The notes under the pieces are model-generated. The model worked only from the letters and a program-made list of their open reading frames with translations. It was not told the DNA's origin and made no database searches. Made by a program: the position numbers and the translations under genes. A stretch of 64,000 nt of DNA from Pelecanus crispus (lineage: Eukaryota > Chordata > Aves > Pelecaniformes > Pelecanidae), in contig NC_134651.1 of assembly GCF_030463565.1 (NCBI RefSeq), forward strand, positions 12,474,734 to 12,538,733. Reading direction: 5' to 3'. Shown here piece after piece: positions 1-14,800 of this stretch (positions within the stretch are counted from its first letter, which is position 1; every line of letters begins with the position of its first letter).

Positions 1-3000
1 ATGCTCATATAACCACACACTCGTACTTCAGTTATACTGTACACAAAAAATCAGTTAATTTCTACTCAAGCTATTAATCTCGTCCCATTTCAACACCTTC
101 CCATAGTCTCCTCTGATAACTAGTCCTAAACTCCTCTTTACAATCCTCTCTCCTGCTCCAGTTGATTGCAGTCAGGCAGCACCACCACACAGACACCAGT
201 TCTGTGCCAGAATTGCTGAAGAGACCCGAAGGCACCCAGGTTTCAGAGGCTATTCAACCCCTCAGCAGTAATGGCAGCAAGTATCCAGATCTCCTACCTC
301 ACCCCTGCTTCCAACAGCCTGTTTCTTTATGAGTTTTCCTAAAATATCTGCATGGGGAAAGAATCCCATCTACCACCACCATCTTAACAAAAAACCCAAA
401 CAGCAACAAAAAAAATACACGCAAGAAGAGAGGAACGAACACAAAGTTGCTGGAAACCCTGCTGCCTCTCAACATGCAGCCATGATGACAAATGTTAAGA
501 ATGAGGGAAAAGCTGGGAAACAGAATGATTCTGTCCTGCAAGCAAGCAGTAGAAGTGAAGACTATAAACTAAAAGTCACATTTAAAACTACCTGTCGGTC
601 TGTTGCTCAAATAACAGCTTGGATGCTGACAATGTTTTTTTAAAAATGAGCTGATGTGGAGACTAGGAATCACAAATCCTATAATAAATGAGCCCAAGCA
701 TTCAGCTGCACAGAAGACTTCAGCTCTTGCACAAAGACTCTTAACACCTTTATGTTTGCTTTACTTCAGCAAATGTTGAACAGGCAGATTATGAGCCAAA
801 GAAGAGAAAAACATCTTCTGGCAAAGATGTGATTATGCACTTTGAAGCATTAATCATTAAATTCCTGTTCAGAAAACTGGATTTTATAGAATCATTAACT
901 TGGACACATCTTTGTGTCTGAAGGCTCAGAAGTTCCAACACAGTTTTTATTATAAAATCAAGACTAATGTACACTAATTGATTTTAGAATTCTTAGCCAG
1001 ATTCACATTATTTGTGGCCATTATTTTAAACATTTTTATCTCAAATCTATCCATAAAATGGTCAAACATTTTGACAGGGGGCCTTCTGTAAACCCCCTTT
1101 GGGAGTTAAAGCTACTTAAGGGGTCCCACCACTTTCCCCAGTAACACAGTCTTCTCACATCCGCAATCTTCAAAAAGTGTCTTCCCACGTAATAGACAAC
1201 TAGAAGGCAGAACCACAAGTGGGTTGAGGAAGCTAAAGAGCCTCATAAAAATGCTTATCAGAGGAACAGGACTTCAGTACACAAGAGCACTGTTGGCATC
1301 AATGCTTAAGCAATAACATTTGCTTGCTCGCTTTATGGCTGAGATGCTTTACAAAGTCCTACACACTGTTGCCAAAGGTTAGCTCACATCAACCCAAACC
1401 CACACTTAATGAAATTCATAAAACGCAAAACAATTCTGTCAAGCGATCAAAAGAAAAATTAAAAAGCCCTCATAAGCAGTTACAGGCTGCAATAGTGCTC
1501 CTGTGGCATTACTTCCAACTGGCAATCCAGTTGGGGAATACGTTTAAAACACGACCACGTTCTCCTCCCCCTAGCCCGAGGCTTTCACCCTTCATTTAGA
1601 GCACAGCCACATGAGCTACCAACTTGACATTCAGCACAATGGAGGGGCAGTCCTGCTGCTGACAGAGGACATTTCCACTTCACAGGTGCCAAGCCCCATG
1701 CAGGTTCCCAAACAAAGTCCACCCCTCTGGCTCCCTGCTGGAGACCTCCACCACTCTGTTGTGCTCATGGCTGAATGAATGTGGTTATTGAATAGAAACC
1801 TCTGGTGAGAGAGGGAGAGAAGTAACAAAGCATGAGAAAACTTAAAAACAGTACTAAGATAAATGGTTTATCAGAAGTCACACTCAACAACAGGCTACTC
1901 TTAGTCAGTCCTAATACAGACATCTGTCATAACTGCAAGTTAAACGAAGATAACACCACATGAAATACTAGGATAACATCTGGAAATTTAGTGGGCAAAA
2001 ATTTCATCTCCAGACATGATTCCTCCCCCCCTCTTAAATGTCATAGTAAAAATTCTAAATCTGGAGTATATTTAATATATTTTGAGGACAGAAACAACAT
2101 AACATAGCTCTCTAGTCTGATCTTTCCATAACAGAGTCCAGTAATTGCAGCTAAAAATTCCCACTTTAAAGCTTAAGACAGGTCTCTAAACTGGGCTGTA
2201 TATCTTAGAAAGATAGGCAATGTCTATTTTTAAACCAAATTATCTTTAATGCACTGGTTCCTTCCTTTTTTCCTAACACTGGTTTTACTCAAGCAGGTCG
2301 CTTTTGCAATTACATTTTACTACAACAGCAAAACGACGACAAAAGAACGGCCTGATTATTTCCTTCATTTTCATCTGAAAATTGCTCAACTGCTCCTACA
2401 TAAGGCATCAAAACACAGACGTCGGTGAACCCAGACCCATATACAAAAAAACCAACATCACAATTAGCTTCAACTTTGTCATCTCTGTTACCAGGAAACT
2501 AAATGAATCAAGAAGCCAAAAAAAGCCTAAAAGTTTCTTCTACAGGACTTCAACACAGTAGTCAGCTACAGCTTTTTTTCCACTCTACACCAGGATAAAT
2601 TCTACTGTTGTGATATATGGGCTGCAGATGAAGGACTTTCTTCAAGATCCAGTTTGGTTTGTTTCAGGAGTCATTAACAAAACCATAAAGAAAAACAGAG
2701 ATGAACCAAGAGTGCAATGAGAGATTCCCAGCAAAACATAATAGCTAGCATTTTATTAGTTTTACTCACCAAAAAAGAGGTTTTGTTGCTCTCAAAACCT
2801 CTACAAGAAACACACACCCTATGTGGCTAAGGATTTTGAACCTTCAGTGAAACCAGAACCAGAGATAACACAAAGGAGCTGCCTAACTTCTGCCCAGTGA
2901 CCTTAGCCTTAGCCTCAACTTTGATCTCATTCCTGGGGATGTTCACCTCCTTGATATAATTAAATTTAAGTGACATTTATATACATATAAATATTTTATA

Positions 3001-6000
3001 TACAAAAGCTGATACTTAGCTTGTAAGCACTCTAGATTTTCTGAGAAACCAAAGAAAGTTTTGGATTCTTCAATACTTCCAAAAAGAGAGGAAAGAAAGT
3101 TTTTCTTAAGCCTCCAGTCCAAAAATTCACAAAATAAAGACCAGGATGTCGATTGTTACTAACACGGACTAATATGACAAAACCACCAGAACAGATCAGC
3201 TGGACAGGGAAGGTGGTCGGTTTTCCTTTCAATCCGTGATGTTGACCATGGAAGGTTCTCCATAGGTTGCAGAGAACCCTGCAATTTTATTTCCTTTTCA
3301 CCACGAAACATTTCTTACAGCAGCATTATTAGGAATCTGGAAGGAACCTAAACTGAGGGTTTTTTCTGAAGGTAATTACAACTGCAACACCTGCAGACAC
3401 TGTAATTCTTAGTAGGCTTTGTCTACAAGAGCCTTCTTGGGCTACTAAAAGTTGAGGAACAGTTAGGTACATTGACTCTGTTTAACAATCCACTTTAGTC
3501 TTTTTTTTTCCCCAAGAGGCATGCAACACCACCACAAGTCAAATTAAAAACCTCAGATTGCCATATCTTGAAGCATATTCCACTTAGTTTTTTAGATCAA
3601 AGCCCAGTTAGAATCACATCCAAATACCTTTGAGCAGTTTATCTCCAATTCTGTAAATAGCACTTCTTGAAGGTTAGAGGACTATTGCCATTTCTCTTTA
3701 TATTTCAGCAATATTTAAACCTGAAACCTGTATATGTATACAAGGTAGCATCAATAAGTAAATAAACAGAATACTGAAAGTAAACCATCACACTGCTCTT
3801 GTGATTGAGACTAAAAATGGAAGTGTCTGAAGCATCACTAACATACACTTATTTTTTAGTCTAAATATTTAAGGACTTTACAACACGGTGAAAAATGAAA
3901 TGCCAGAGAATTAAAGAACAATGTCAAATATATCTTTTAAATTCCTCATTAAGTCTCCCCAGTCATATTTCAAAAGATTCTAAATATTTATGACTTTCTA
4001 AACTATTGGACATGAATTAATCATTTGATACAGAACTCTTTCCACAAGTTGCTTTGGTAGTGCAGTGACAGACAAAAAAAGGAAAGCTTAACAGAAGTTT
4101 CATTTCCTCCATGAATGAGTTAATAAAGGAGGAATGCAGATATCTAATTGCACAATTTGCAGTCATTTCTGAAGGGGGGTGTGTGTAGCAGAGGGGGGAA
4201 AACACAGAAGATGGAAAACCTGCAGAGAAAAATGCAACAAACTGACATATTTTGGTGTAGACTAAGCATGGGTGTAAACCCCATCTCTTTCTCTCTCGAC
4301 AAAAAGGATCCGAGCTATTCCCGTGCCAGGAATTTCCTGCAACTATCTCATGTGCAACACAGTCTCCTTCTCCACAGTGTTTTTCTCTGAAATGCCTCCT
4401 GGTTGCTTAAGCGAGACTTGCTGAAGAATGAGAACTTCTAGGAGGCCTCCCGCTGTCAGGAGGATGAGGCTGAGGGCTGCCAACAGGCGCAGCAGATGCA
4501 CTTGAGGGATACGCACCAACTCAGCAACACTGTCACCAGTGTCAGCTCACATCTAATGTAGGCATGGCTCCATTCAAATAAAACAGGATTGGCAATTTGA
4601 AAACAGAAATAACAGGAAGGGGTGGGGAAAAAAAAATATCTATGCATGGTTCAAATATTCTGGTTACAGCGGACCACGAGTGGGGTGTAGCAAGATTTAA
4701 GGTTTATCATTGTTAACACAGGAGAAGAGCTGGACATGGGGCAGGACAGAGGCCTGCACAAAAAGCCTGGCCGGTAGCATGCAGTGAAGAACTTGCTGCA
4801 GATCTGTAACAGATATACAGGAGGATGTGTTTCTCAGAAATAATTCAAACCTGGGAAAGTTCAAAAAACTTCACAAAAGGCAGATAAGTTTTCTAGCCAT
4901 CTGAAATGAAACAATGTACCAAGAAGGTACATATGCTATGCAAGCCTACATGCAACTAAACTCGTATCATCTTCCTCTGCAAGTTCTTGAGAAATCTGTT
5001 TTAATCCGTATTTAAAAAAAAAAAATTCCTTTTCAATTAGATATGAATGCGTTTATACAGCTTTCATCAGAGCAATCTGCAGGCAACGGTACAGCCTTCA
5101 GCTGGTACTTCATCAAGGTGCCTCCCCCCTCCCAATTTATTTAATTTAGCCATTCTAGTGGCTAAAGAGATGATTTTGTCATATAAATGACATTGTAACA
5201 TCCACTGAGGCATTCTAGAGAAGTGGGAACACTTGATTTTCACTCTGACCAAAACAACTTTTTACTGCAGTAGCCAACAGTGATGCTTCTCAGACAGTAA
5301 GATCTGTGAAGAAAATTTGTAAAGAGGTAATACAGAACTCAAGTTGACAAAATTATATTTCTGTAACTCTGATACTTCCCCCACACTGAAGGGACAGTGT
5401 CTATTGCGCTATGAAAAAGAATTTGTGAAAAGTAAAAGCAAAACAAAACCTCTTTCAAAATAATGCTTCAGCTCCAGCATAGGCTTGCATCAGTAACTGA
5501 TGCTGATGATTAGCAGATGGTTCTGATAGATGCATTGTCTATGTTTTTTCCCCAAAGTTTTAATTCTGTTCTTTAAATTCAGAGATATGACATGAAGATC
5601 TGCACATGGCATACACCCACAAATAGATCACTGAAGTTAAAGGATTATTCTGTCTTTTACCATACTTTGGTGGTTTTACTCCAGAACATTTTTTTTTCCC
5701 CCAATTTATGATGCAGACATACTGCTAATAGCTCCATCTCCAGAAAGTGGTAATAATTCCAGATGCCTTTCAACAAGGAAAAAAATAGCTCAAGTGTCAA
5801 TGATGAAGGAAAACAAGCTTCATCTGCACAATCAGAAAGAGCGGACACTGGCTGTGTTTAATCCAATGGCAATTTTGGTAAAGACTTCAAGTAGAGTTAG
5901 ATTAATGCCAGGAGAGCCTTCAAGATTTATAAAAAAACCCCAGAAGTTGATTATACATAGTTGAGCTTAAGGAAAACTGCATCCAAATGCTCATTAGTCC

Positions 6001-6480
6001 AATACAGTATTGTTCTGTCTTGATTTCTGCTTTTTGTATGTTTTTATGCACTCTGCTCTCAGTACTGTCAGGGGTGACAATGGGGAGGTGGCCAGATAAG
6101 AAAACAGAATTACTATAGCTAGGTTAATCTTTATTTCCTAATATATACTTTTCTGAAGAATAAAGATATCAAAAGTAAATTGCAAACAAATACAGCATGG
6201 AATCTTACTGAAGGTTTCCTTTAAACAGGAAAAACAAGGAACAAGTGAAAACTATATTGCTGGACATTCTACTGTATGATCTGAACACACCAAGTCAAGT
6301 ATTTCTATTAATTTCTGGCAGCAGCTTTCTCTCTTTGGCCCCAAAGTAGCTGTACCCTAGAAATATGAATGCTACTGGGTTTTTTTGTTTTGTTTTGTTT
6401 GCTTTTTTTTAAAAAAAACAAATATAAATTGATTCACAGTTCGCTGAGGACCTGATTCCCAGCTCAAGCCTGGTGAACAC

Positions 6481-6578
6481 TAGCAATTCATGGAATGTAA
6501 TGGCCAGTGACATACAGGGGGTCAGACCATGATGATCTCATGGTCTCTTCTGGCCTTAAACTCAAGGACTCTATGACA
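6481..6578 (+). mobile_element. Degraded CR1-type LINE 3' end fragment
   Basis: The stretch reads like an old CR1 3' terminus: GGGGGTCAGACCATGATGAT, then TGGTCTCTTCTGGCCTTAAA and a final GACTCTATGAC. This parallels the usual 'tagatgatct...ggtcccttctggccttaaa...ctatgattctatg' ending. It is highly diverged, with no coding potential left. Confidence 0.6.
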
Positions 6579-8187
6579 CATTTGTCCAGCTTGGAAGTGA
6601 ACTCTATTTCCATTTTAACGTAGAACTATAAGATGACGTTAGAGACCATACACACATCTAACTGAAAGTTGGAAGGTAACAGAACACTCACAATAACAAA
6701 AAGCAGCTGCATGAAGACAGATTTAAAGTAATAGTGCACACACTTAAAATAGCGTGCTAGACATGCTTTTATAAAATTAGTCAAGAAAAAAATTGGAGTG
6801 TTTACAGGGCAGCAGAACTTTTTAGGGTTAACTCTGTTTCCGTCCAGAGAGCAAGCACGCAGACATACACACGCTACCGTGCATACAGCTACGACATTGT
6901 AGCGTGAAGGGTCTTTTACAGGATCTGCACATCCTGATAGAGCTACGCGGCGCGTGCATTATAGTACTGGAGCACTGAATCAATTAACCTTCTCTGGCTC
7001 TTTTCCAGCCAAACCCCCACTCATTTACTTCCCTGCTTTCCAAGCACTGGAGCTGGATACACTGGAATGAGTCAAATCAACAAACAAGGGTAGCAGCAGA
7101 CTGCGAGCTTTGCTAATGAACAAAGAGAAAACTGCACATAGACTCTGCTAATCACTTAAGTAAAATCATCAAAAGAATGGAAGAGAAGGGACAGCAAAAA
7201 AAAGAACACGACCTTATTTCTATCTTTTTTAAAATATGGCAAGAATGATTCTTCTCCTCCATTCAAGAGCTGGAGAAAATACCTGGGTAAGAAAAACAGT
7301 TCTCCCAAAACAGAAATTCATAATCTTGGTGTTAGAAGAATCGTTAAGTGCTAAACAAAAGCACACAAAGAGATGAGCTTTAGAAAAATTATAAAAAACA
7401 AAATGAAATGAACAACTTGTTTTCCAGAAAGTAGTGAAAAATCTTATCTTAAAATCCACCGCGTGATGAAAAAGAAAATTACAAAGGATCTTCCTGGATG
7501 CAAAGTGAACTCTACTAAAATGCAAGAGAAAGAGGTAAGGCTTTCTTCACCTGAAAATTGCAACACATCAAATCTTCTCAGTAACTTGAGCATTTGTTCA
7601 GCTTAACACCGTGACAGCTGTTTTAGTCTCTGCTTGAAGGGGGAAATGTAAGCGTTAAGACTTCAGCAGAGTTGGGGGAGAGAGAGAGATGGGGAGAGAA
7701 AGACGGAGTGAGAGAAAAGGCTGTGCTTAATAAAAGCCTTGCTCAGATTACAAAAACAAGCGGTTTACTCACCACCCCCACCCCCTTCAAGTAATGGGTA
7801 AATTTAGATGTCTCAGTTCCATAAATCTTTACAGTCCCCTTGAGACTATCACCAGTGTTTTATTGTCTACAAGCTTCCTGACCCTAACCTGATAAATTAG
7901 GAACTGCAGACATTCAAACAGAAACCTCATACATAATTTCTGAAGATATTTTTGGGGTGACCCTCTGCGGAGAAATAGGATTCTTAATAAGGGGAAATAT
8001 GGGAACTGCCGTCTGCCTACGCACACGCTGCTGGAGACTAGACACTCGGGAGAGGAGGAGTTGCATATACACAACGCCAGCATCTGCCTTTGCATCAGTT
8101 TGTACTTAAAAGAGCAAATCTACGTACACTGTATCTAAAGGGAACCATTTGGCTTCCAAATTAGCTATCATTTTTTACTGCTGTAGA

Positions 8188-8214
8188 AAGGGGGGGAAAA
8201 AAAAAAAAAAAAGG
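8188..8214. repeat. G/A homopolymer tract
   Basis: A run of Gs followed by a run of about 18 As, some 360 bp before the HTR2B ATG. Low complexity and likely length-variable. Confidence 0.8.
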
Positions 8215-8573
8215 AAGCTAATGCACTGCTTACTTTACACAGCTATTGAATTGTCTCCTATAATCTTCTGAGACCTGAACCTTGCTATAAAGGGGAGACC
8301 AGACCGCTGAACCCTACCAACCAGAGATGGACACAAGACAGGTCTTTCATTTTTAAGAAGTAATTGCGCCCAGCAAGGCACGGGATAAAAAAATTGCATA
8401 CCAGCTCGGACATGGTTACAGTATCTCAAAATAGCAGATGACCAGTTTACCACACTGACCATGCTGGCCTTTCTTCAGGACCATCCTGGACCAGAGAGGA
8501 ACAGTGAACTCTTGCACCGTACACAATTCCTGCGCAAAATACAGCTCCTGAATACGTTCTGCTGGACACAAAA

Positions 8574-8883
8574 ATGTCCTATTCTGTACATTTCTTGAAC
8601 GGGTCTGGAGTTGGCAATGGATCTTTGTCGCCTGTCTCAGTAACAGGAGAACCCAAGCAGGACTACCCAAGTGATGAACAAGGAAACAAAGTGCGTTGGG
8701 CAGCTTTACTGATCCTCCTGGTGATAATCCCCACCATTGGGGGGAACATACTTGTCATACTGGCAGTGTCGCTGGAGAAAAAGTTGCAATACGCTACCAA
8801 CTACTTTTTGACGTCCTTGGCGGTGGCAGATCTGCTTGTGGGTCTGTTTGTGATGCCAATTGCCCTTCTCATAATATTATTTG
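8574..8883 (+). CDS. HTR2B: HTR2B coding exon 1
   Basis: Codes residues 1-103: the extracellular N-terminus with two NGS sequons, TM1, and TM2 including the conserved Asp of LAVADLL. It ends in a single-base phase before the donor GTAAGT at 8884. The reading frame beyond the donor is intronic read-through and is not part of the protein. Confidence 0.96.
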
Positions 8884-11800
8884 GTAAGTACAGAGCATTT
8901 GTTTCATCAGGTTAGCATATGGGGTACAATTTGGGGAGGTCTAATTTAAACAGAATAACTGTTTGGTTGTCACCATTACAATTTTAAAAATCACTTGGAT
9001 GAGGGCTGCTAAACCTTCTCTCTCTCTCACCTTAATACAGCTTAATGTCTTTACAGGAAGTATACCCACTGTGACATTCTTTCCTTTGAAACAAACCATT
9101 CGAAAGTCACCTGAGATTTAGAACTGATACTAAATTTGGGCCGGACATGGGAAATTACGTTTTTTACAGTGTAATATTATTTTTAACAACATCAGCACAA
9201 TGTTGGTATATCTGTTCTATTGGATATTACACTAATTGCAGGCAGTCCTCTTAAACGTGAAATGAAGACTAGGTATCTGTTCAGTACAGTGAACAGGTTT
9301 TGAACTTTCTAGGACTCAGGCACCTGATTTTACCTTAGTATCAACTCCAAGCTGCATGAGCAATCAGAGGTGGTCCCTGGTATCATCACTGACAACAAAC
9401 TTTACCAGTACTAGTTTCAGAGAAACAGATTTTCTCCCACCCTGGGGAAAGGGGCAGGTTTGTAAAGCATCCCAAAGAATTAACTCATTTGTCAAGCCAA
9501 GGAAGCCTCAGTCTGTGTACCTCATGTTTCAGATTCAGATTTATCATTTAGTCTGGCTTACATGGAATAAAATAGGTATTTTTTACACGAACATACATTG
9601 GGTGTGATATTTTCCTTCTGGTTAGTCACTACAGAACAAGCATGACTTTTTCATATTCTCTCATGCCTAGCTTTATTTCAGATATTGCTTTTGACAAATA
9701 ATCAGAGGCAGCTCCATGGGAAAGTCTCTCTCTACTCCTAAAGTTTTTTTAAGAATACATTTTAAATGGTCATTTTTGTATCATACAAATGGCGGAGGGG
9801 GGGGATCAAAGAGACAGGTTTTTCAATAAACTTATGGATTTACAAAATTACCTTTAAGGTATAGATACCACTGCGCCCTAGATAATGAAAGGCTGCAGCA
9901 GTTAATTTTTCCTGTGCTAGAACTCTAAGAGTTGCCTGAGCAACAAGCAAACACAATCAAAAACTTTATTTCAGAAAGGCCATCAGTAGCTTTTGTTTGC
10001 TGCAGAAGACTGGTATCACTTTATTAACAGATGTGTTTATTCACTAAATGCCTTGACACTGAACTTCTGTATATTACAGACTGCTGCTCCCTAAACAGAA
10101 GTATGAACTGGAGGTCAGAATTCATCACTGAGATCATAAAATAGCCTTTTTTTCAAGCAACAGTTTCTAAAAAGAAAAATGAACATATATGACCAGGACA
10201 GTGATTTCTAATTTGAAAAAACCACAGTCACTTATACAAAGCTTTGGTATGTCATGTATGTGCACAAGTGTGTGCAGAGGCAAGAAACAGATACGTACAT
10301 ACATACACACAGATACTGTAACTGCTTAGTTCCTGCCAAAGGCCTCATTAATAATAAAAATAAAACTGTTAACCATAAAAAGTACTAGTATTGGACTAGC
10401 AATCAATACAAAGGGAAGGCAAGTTCTGGATTTTGTGGAGTTGTTTTTTGGTGGTGGTGTTTTTTCGGTTTGGATTTTTTTTTTTATTATTATTTTCATT
10501 TTGCTAGACTGACAAATCTTTTCTTTTTAACTTTATAAAGAGACTATTGCTCCTTAATCTCTCAAGTAACCAGGTCTTAGCACTGGATTAAAACAGTTTA
10601 AAGCATGCTAGGAATCTTAATTTAAAAGTCAAACAAAAGCATCTTTCCTGTTGCAGGAAATTTACAAGAAAGTAGCAAAATTAGTTATAATTAACTAAGT
10701 AAAACAGCAACCAGCCTTTCACATAGCAGTGGTTAAAACTGAAATTTCTTGCATACAAGTCTCTCTTTGGCAGCCAACCAGAAAAACTGCTTTGCCTCTT
10801 CACTGACTGGGAGAAGATGCTGAGGTGTTTACAGATGTTCAAAGCATGAGCAAAACATGAGGAGTTACTGGAATGAAGCTAGAACAGACATTTAATATTT
10901 AAATATTAAAAAAGTCTAAATCTTGGAGCTGCATTAGCCAGATAACTATTTGAACATCGAATGATCATTGATAGCCAGAGAGCCAATTAAATCCAGCCTC
11001 CTGGCACTTCCACACAGGAATGTTTCCATAATAATTAAATAGCTGGGTGCAGCTTCTAGATACAGAATACAAATATTATGCTTCCTATTTGGGACTGATA
11101 TCTAATTATGTGGAGAATATTTGAGGGACAAGGTGTGAACTGAAGTGCAGTCACATTAAGTGATCCTGACTGTAAAAACTACCATGTCACAGAGCGTTCA
11201 AATTCAAAACCTACTACAGATATTGGCTCCATGCCCTGACGGTCTGCTTACAGAAAAATCTTCAGAAATAGATTGTCTCTGCAATAAAGAGCTGCCCCTT
11301 TTATAGATAAATAAATACATCTGTAACTCACAGGTATAATACCATGAGCAGCAGAATTATTCTCAGCAGAGCAACCAAAATGTACTCTGGTACAAATATA
11401 CACTGCAATTTTAAATTAAGAGTGCGAGCATCAGACTATACAAACAGTTCATTGCTTTTATTGCTTGCTAAATCCTTCTCATTTCTTCTAAAAAAGGAGA
11501 GCATGTTAGGAAATAACAGTATTCTCTGAAATCTAGCTTTCAAAAGAGTTATCCAAATTTCTAACACTCAGAACTACTGAAGGAAAGCAGCTCTGGTCTG
11601 CTCCAACAGCCTGGATCTATACTAGGACAATCAGAACTTGTAACAATCCAAACTGAGCATGACCTGCTAATGGCTTCGTATCACCACTTGGAAGGACATA
11701 CTCATTTTACCTTCACTGTGAATTATAAAGCAGGACAACAAGCAAGCAGGTTACCATCATGTTCAAGGGTCAGAGATGCTTTCTGAGTCCTGAGGGGAAA

Positions 11801-14800
11801 TTAATATTCCATCTTTTCCCTGCTCCCAAGCTAACTGAATAGGTCAACAGTGATACATACCACCACCACCACCAGGAAAGCACAAAATCTCATCCCAGAG
11901 CAGTTCCTCAAACACTAGGCACAGAGCTTCTAACACAGGTGTGACCAACAAATCAAAATAACTAAAAGCAAAATATACCACAGTATGAATCCTAGACAAC
12001 TACATGACTCTTCTGGACTTTAAGGTATCAGTTTCACAGTACCTGTTTTGTTTAAATAATAACCATATTCTTCAATTCTTATCAGCTACTGCATTTAAAG
12101 TCTACTCTGATTTTGTTTGGATAAAAAAATATAATCTCATACACACAAATACAATAGTACATAATACTATAATCATGAATGTGATAACATAACTGCCTTC
12201 TGCACCCAGTTCAAAACAAGACAAAAATAAAGACAAGACAAAGCTTTCTCTGTTCAGTTGTACTTATCAATTAACAAAAGCTCTTACAACTCAAAAACGT
12301 ACAAGCTTGCTTTGCATCGGGCAGCTGTTTAAATGCATCTATATTTAAAAGAAGGAAAATAGGTTTTTGTTGCAAAATATTTGAGGGTTTTCTTCTGTAA
12401 AGAGAAAATTAAATACAAAAGGAAAGAATTTATCATGCTGCAATTCTCCAGAAAGCAAAGCAGTTATAATCCAGGGAGTGGCATGTTAAGTACTCTCCAA
12501 CAGAAGTATTAGCTGCTCACTTGAAATCCAGCTATGTTATCTGCCATCCTTCAAGATGTAGAATACACTTTCCATTGTTCACATTTTATCTGAATTAATC
12601 CTTTGTCACAGAGTCAAAAGAAGTAGTCTTATTTTTCTGGAGTGAGCAAAAACATTTAAAGCCCATCAAATCAATTATTTCTTTTAATTTTTTTTCTTGC
12701 CTTTTTTTTTTTTAAAAACCAGCTGGCTACATGAGCCACAAGACATTTTGGTTTTCCTTTTTCCTTCAGAAAGACACCACACCTTACTGCCAGCTGAAAG
12801 TGTAGACAGAAAAATTAAATATGAGTAAGCATTTCATAATATACTAATTACAACTTTCTCATACCTGCCTGACAGAATAGTTTTTTGAAGCATAATTTCA
12901 ACCATCATATCTATTTCAGGAAATATGCAGCTAGATATCAAAATTTACTGGTTAATGATTTGAAAATAGACCACCTCTTTCCTTTCTGCCTCACTGCCTA
13001 CATCATCCTCACCTGGACTCCACTGCTTTGGGGAGGGGTGAGGTTCAGTTCAGGGCTCCATCCATCCACTCTCTTTGTTTAACAGGCGAGGTTTCCCAAC
13101 ATAGGTAAGAGTGCAGACAAGTACGTGCTTTGTCTGACTTTATAAATTTTTCCGTCCTCTGGAGTTTATAATTCAAGTCAAGGCAGCACCACTATCATTT
13201 CCGTCTATCAGTCACATTATGAAAAAATGTTTTAATCTCAAACTACCGCAACACTACCACATTGATAAGACTGGGCGTTACAGTAGTCCGGCTCATTTGG
13301 CATTCTCAGCACGCAGATCTATTTATTCAGAGCAAGGAGATTAAAACCAAACCAATCTGATTTGTTAGAAATGTCTTTTTTTTTTCCTTCCTTCCTTAAT
13401 CGACATTCAACGAAGAACTGATTTCTCTGGCAATACTATTAATGTGCCTACTGATTGAGTACAGCTGAATTTTATAAGGAAGGAAAATATATTTAGTAGA
13501 TCAACTTCTACAATTAGAAATAGAAAGAAATTCTGTGTTCACATATTCTTCCCTAGGACTACAGAACATTTTTATAGACACGCAACACTAAGGTACACCT
13601 CATATTGAACACTGCTAGCACCAGAGTGCAATACAAACTACCTGTGAATGAAAATAAAGCAGTTAAAGAAAAAAAAAATATCAGAGTTTTACTGAAGTAA
13701 TTTGGTTTGATATTGTAAACATTGATAGGGGAGACCCAGCTCTCAAAAACATGAGCCTTCTGGGAAGCTGAACACTACAAAACCTTTATCTTGGACACAA
13801 TGCAGTTGACAGACCCTAATGTTTGCTATAAAGATTAACATTAAAGACAGATAACTACTGTAAGAAACAGGATGACAGATTTATACAAGCCATAGCTCTT
13901 GGGGGGGGGGGGGGGGGGAAGACATGCATGAAAGCCCTTCAATTTTTATAAAATCATTACTGAGACAGAAGAGCCCTGCTTTGCCACATTAGTGCTCAAC
14001 TGTATCTGGTCAAGTGACACAGTAAACTCATTTTAAAACTGTGTGACTAGATTCTTCAAGATCACCACTAAAATTTAACCACAGTTCTGCAATGATTGAC
14101 TAATACATTGGTTATGACCATTATCTCCTTCACTTAATAGAACCTTGAATCATAGGACTATCAAGGAGAAATAGCTGAAAATAATCATTTAACAGCAGGG
14201 TGCAAGGACCAAGCACAGTCATGGCCCATTTTTTAAAAAATTTTTATCCAGAGTCCTTGACACAAAAAGCTTGTGATCTAAAAAGGACAAAAAGACAGAG
14301 AAAGGCTTATAATACACAAACAGCCTGATCAATATCATGGTGGCAACCATGCCAGTTAGGAGCTAACTAAAACGTAAGACAGAATCTAGCCGAGGCAGTG
14401 GTAAAGCTTGGTTCCTGTAGTATTATGAACTGCTCAAAGGTACTGATGCCAAGGGAAAACCACACACTGAAAACTCTCAAAAAGCTTAGATTCTAATGAG
14501 TTTTCTGTTCTCTTTCAGACAATGCCTGGCCTTTTCCAACTGCCTTGTGTCCTATCTGGCTGTTCCTTGACGTCCTCTTTTCCACAGCTTCCATCATGCA
14601 CCTCTGTGCCATCTCACTAGACCGCTACATTGCGATTAAAAAGCCAATCCAGGCTAGTCAGTACAATTCTTGGGCTACAACAATCATCAAAATCATCGTG
14701 GTTTGGCTCATTTCAATAGGTATGCGAGACTCGGAGACTGGAAAAGGAATGCAGAAGCTTTTCATGTCCAAAACAATAGGTGAAAGATGGGCAAAATGGA

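Larger units (their letters stand above)
1..8573. other. Non-coding region upstream of HTR2B; probable PSMD1 intron
   Basis: AT-rich with many short spurious frames. I see no protein-family match on either strand. It should contain the HTR2B promoter and 5'UTR, probably including a non-coding first exon, but no TATA box or CpG island marks one convincingly. By synteny it is also part of a long PSMD1 intron on the - strand. A degraded LINE tail near 6.5 kb and an A-tract near 8.2 kb are the only recognisable repeats. Confidence 0.5.

Noticed and set aside
7620..7760. Candidate HTR2B 5' non-coding exon or promoter (purine-rich GAGAGA stretch)
   Set aside because: Only low-complexity purine sequence, without a clear donor, TATA box or CpG enrichment. 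It cannot be supported from sequence alone.
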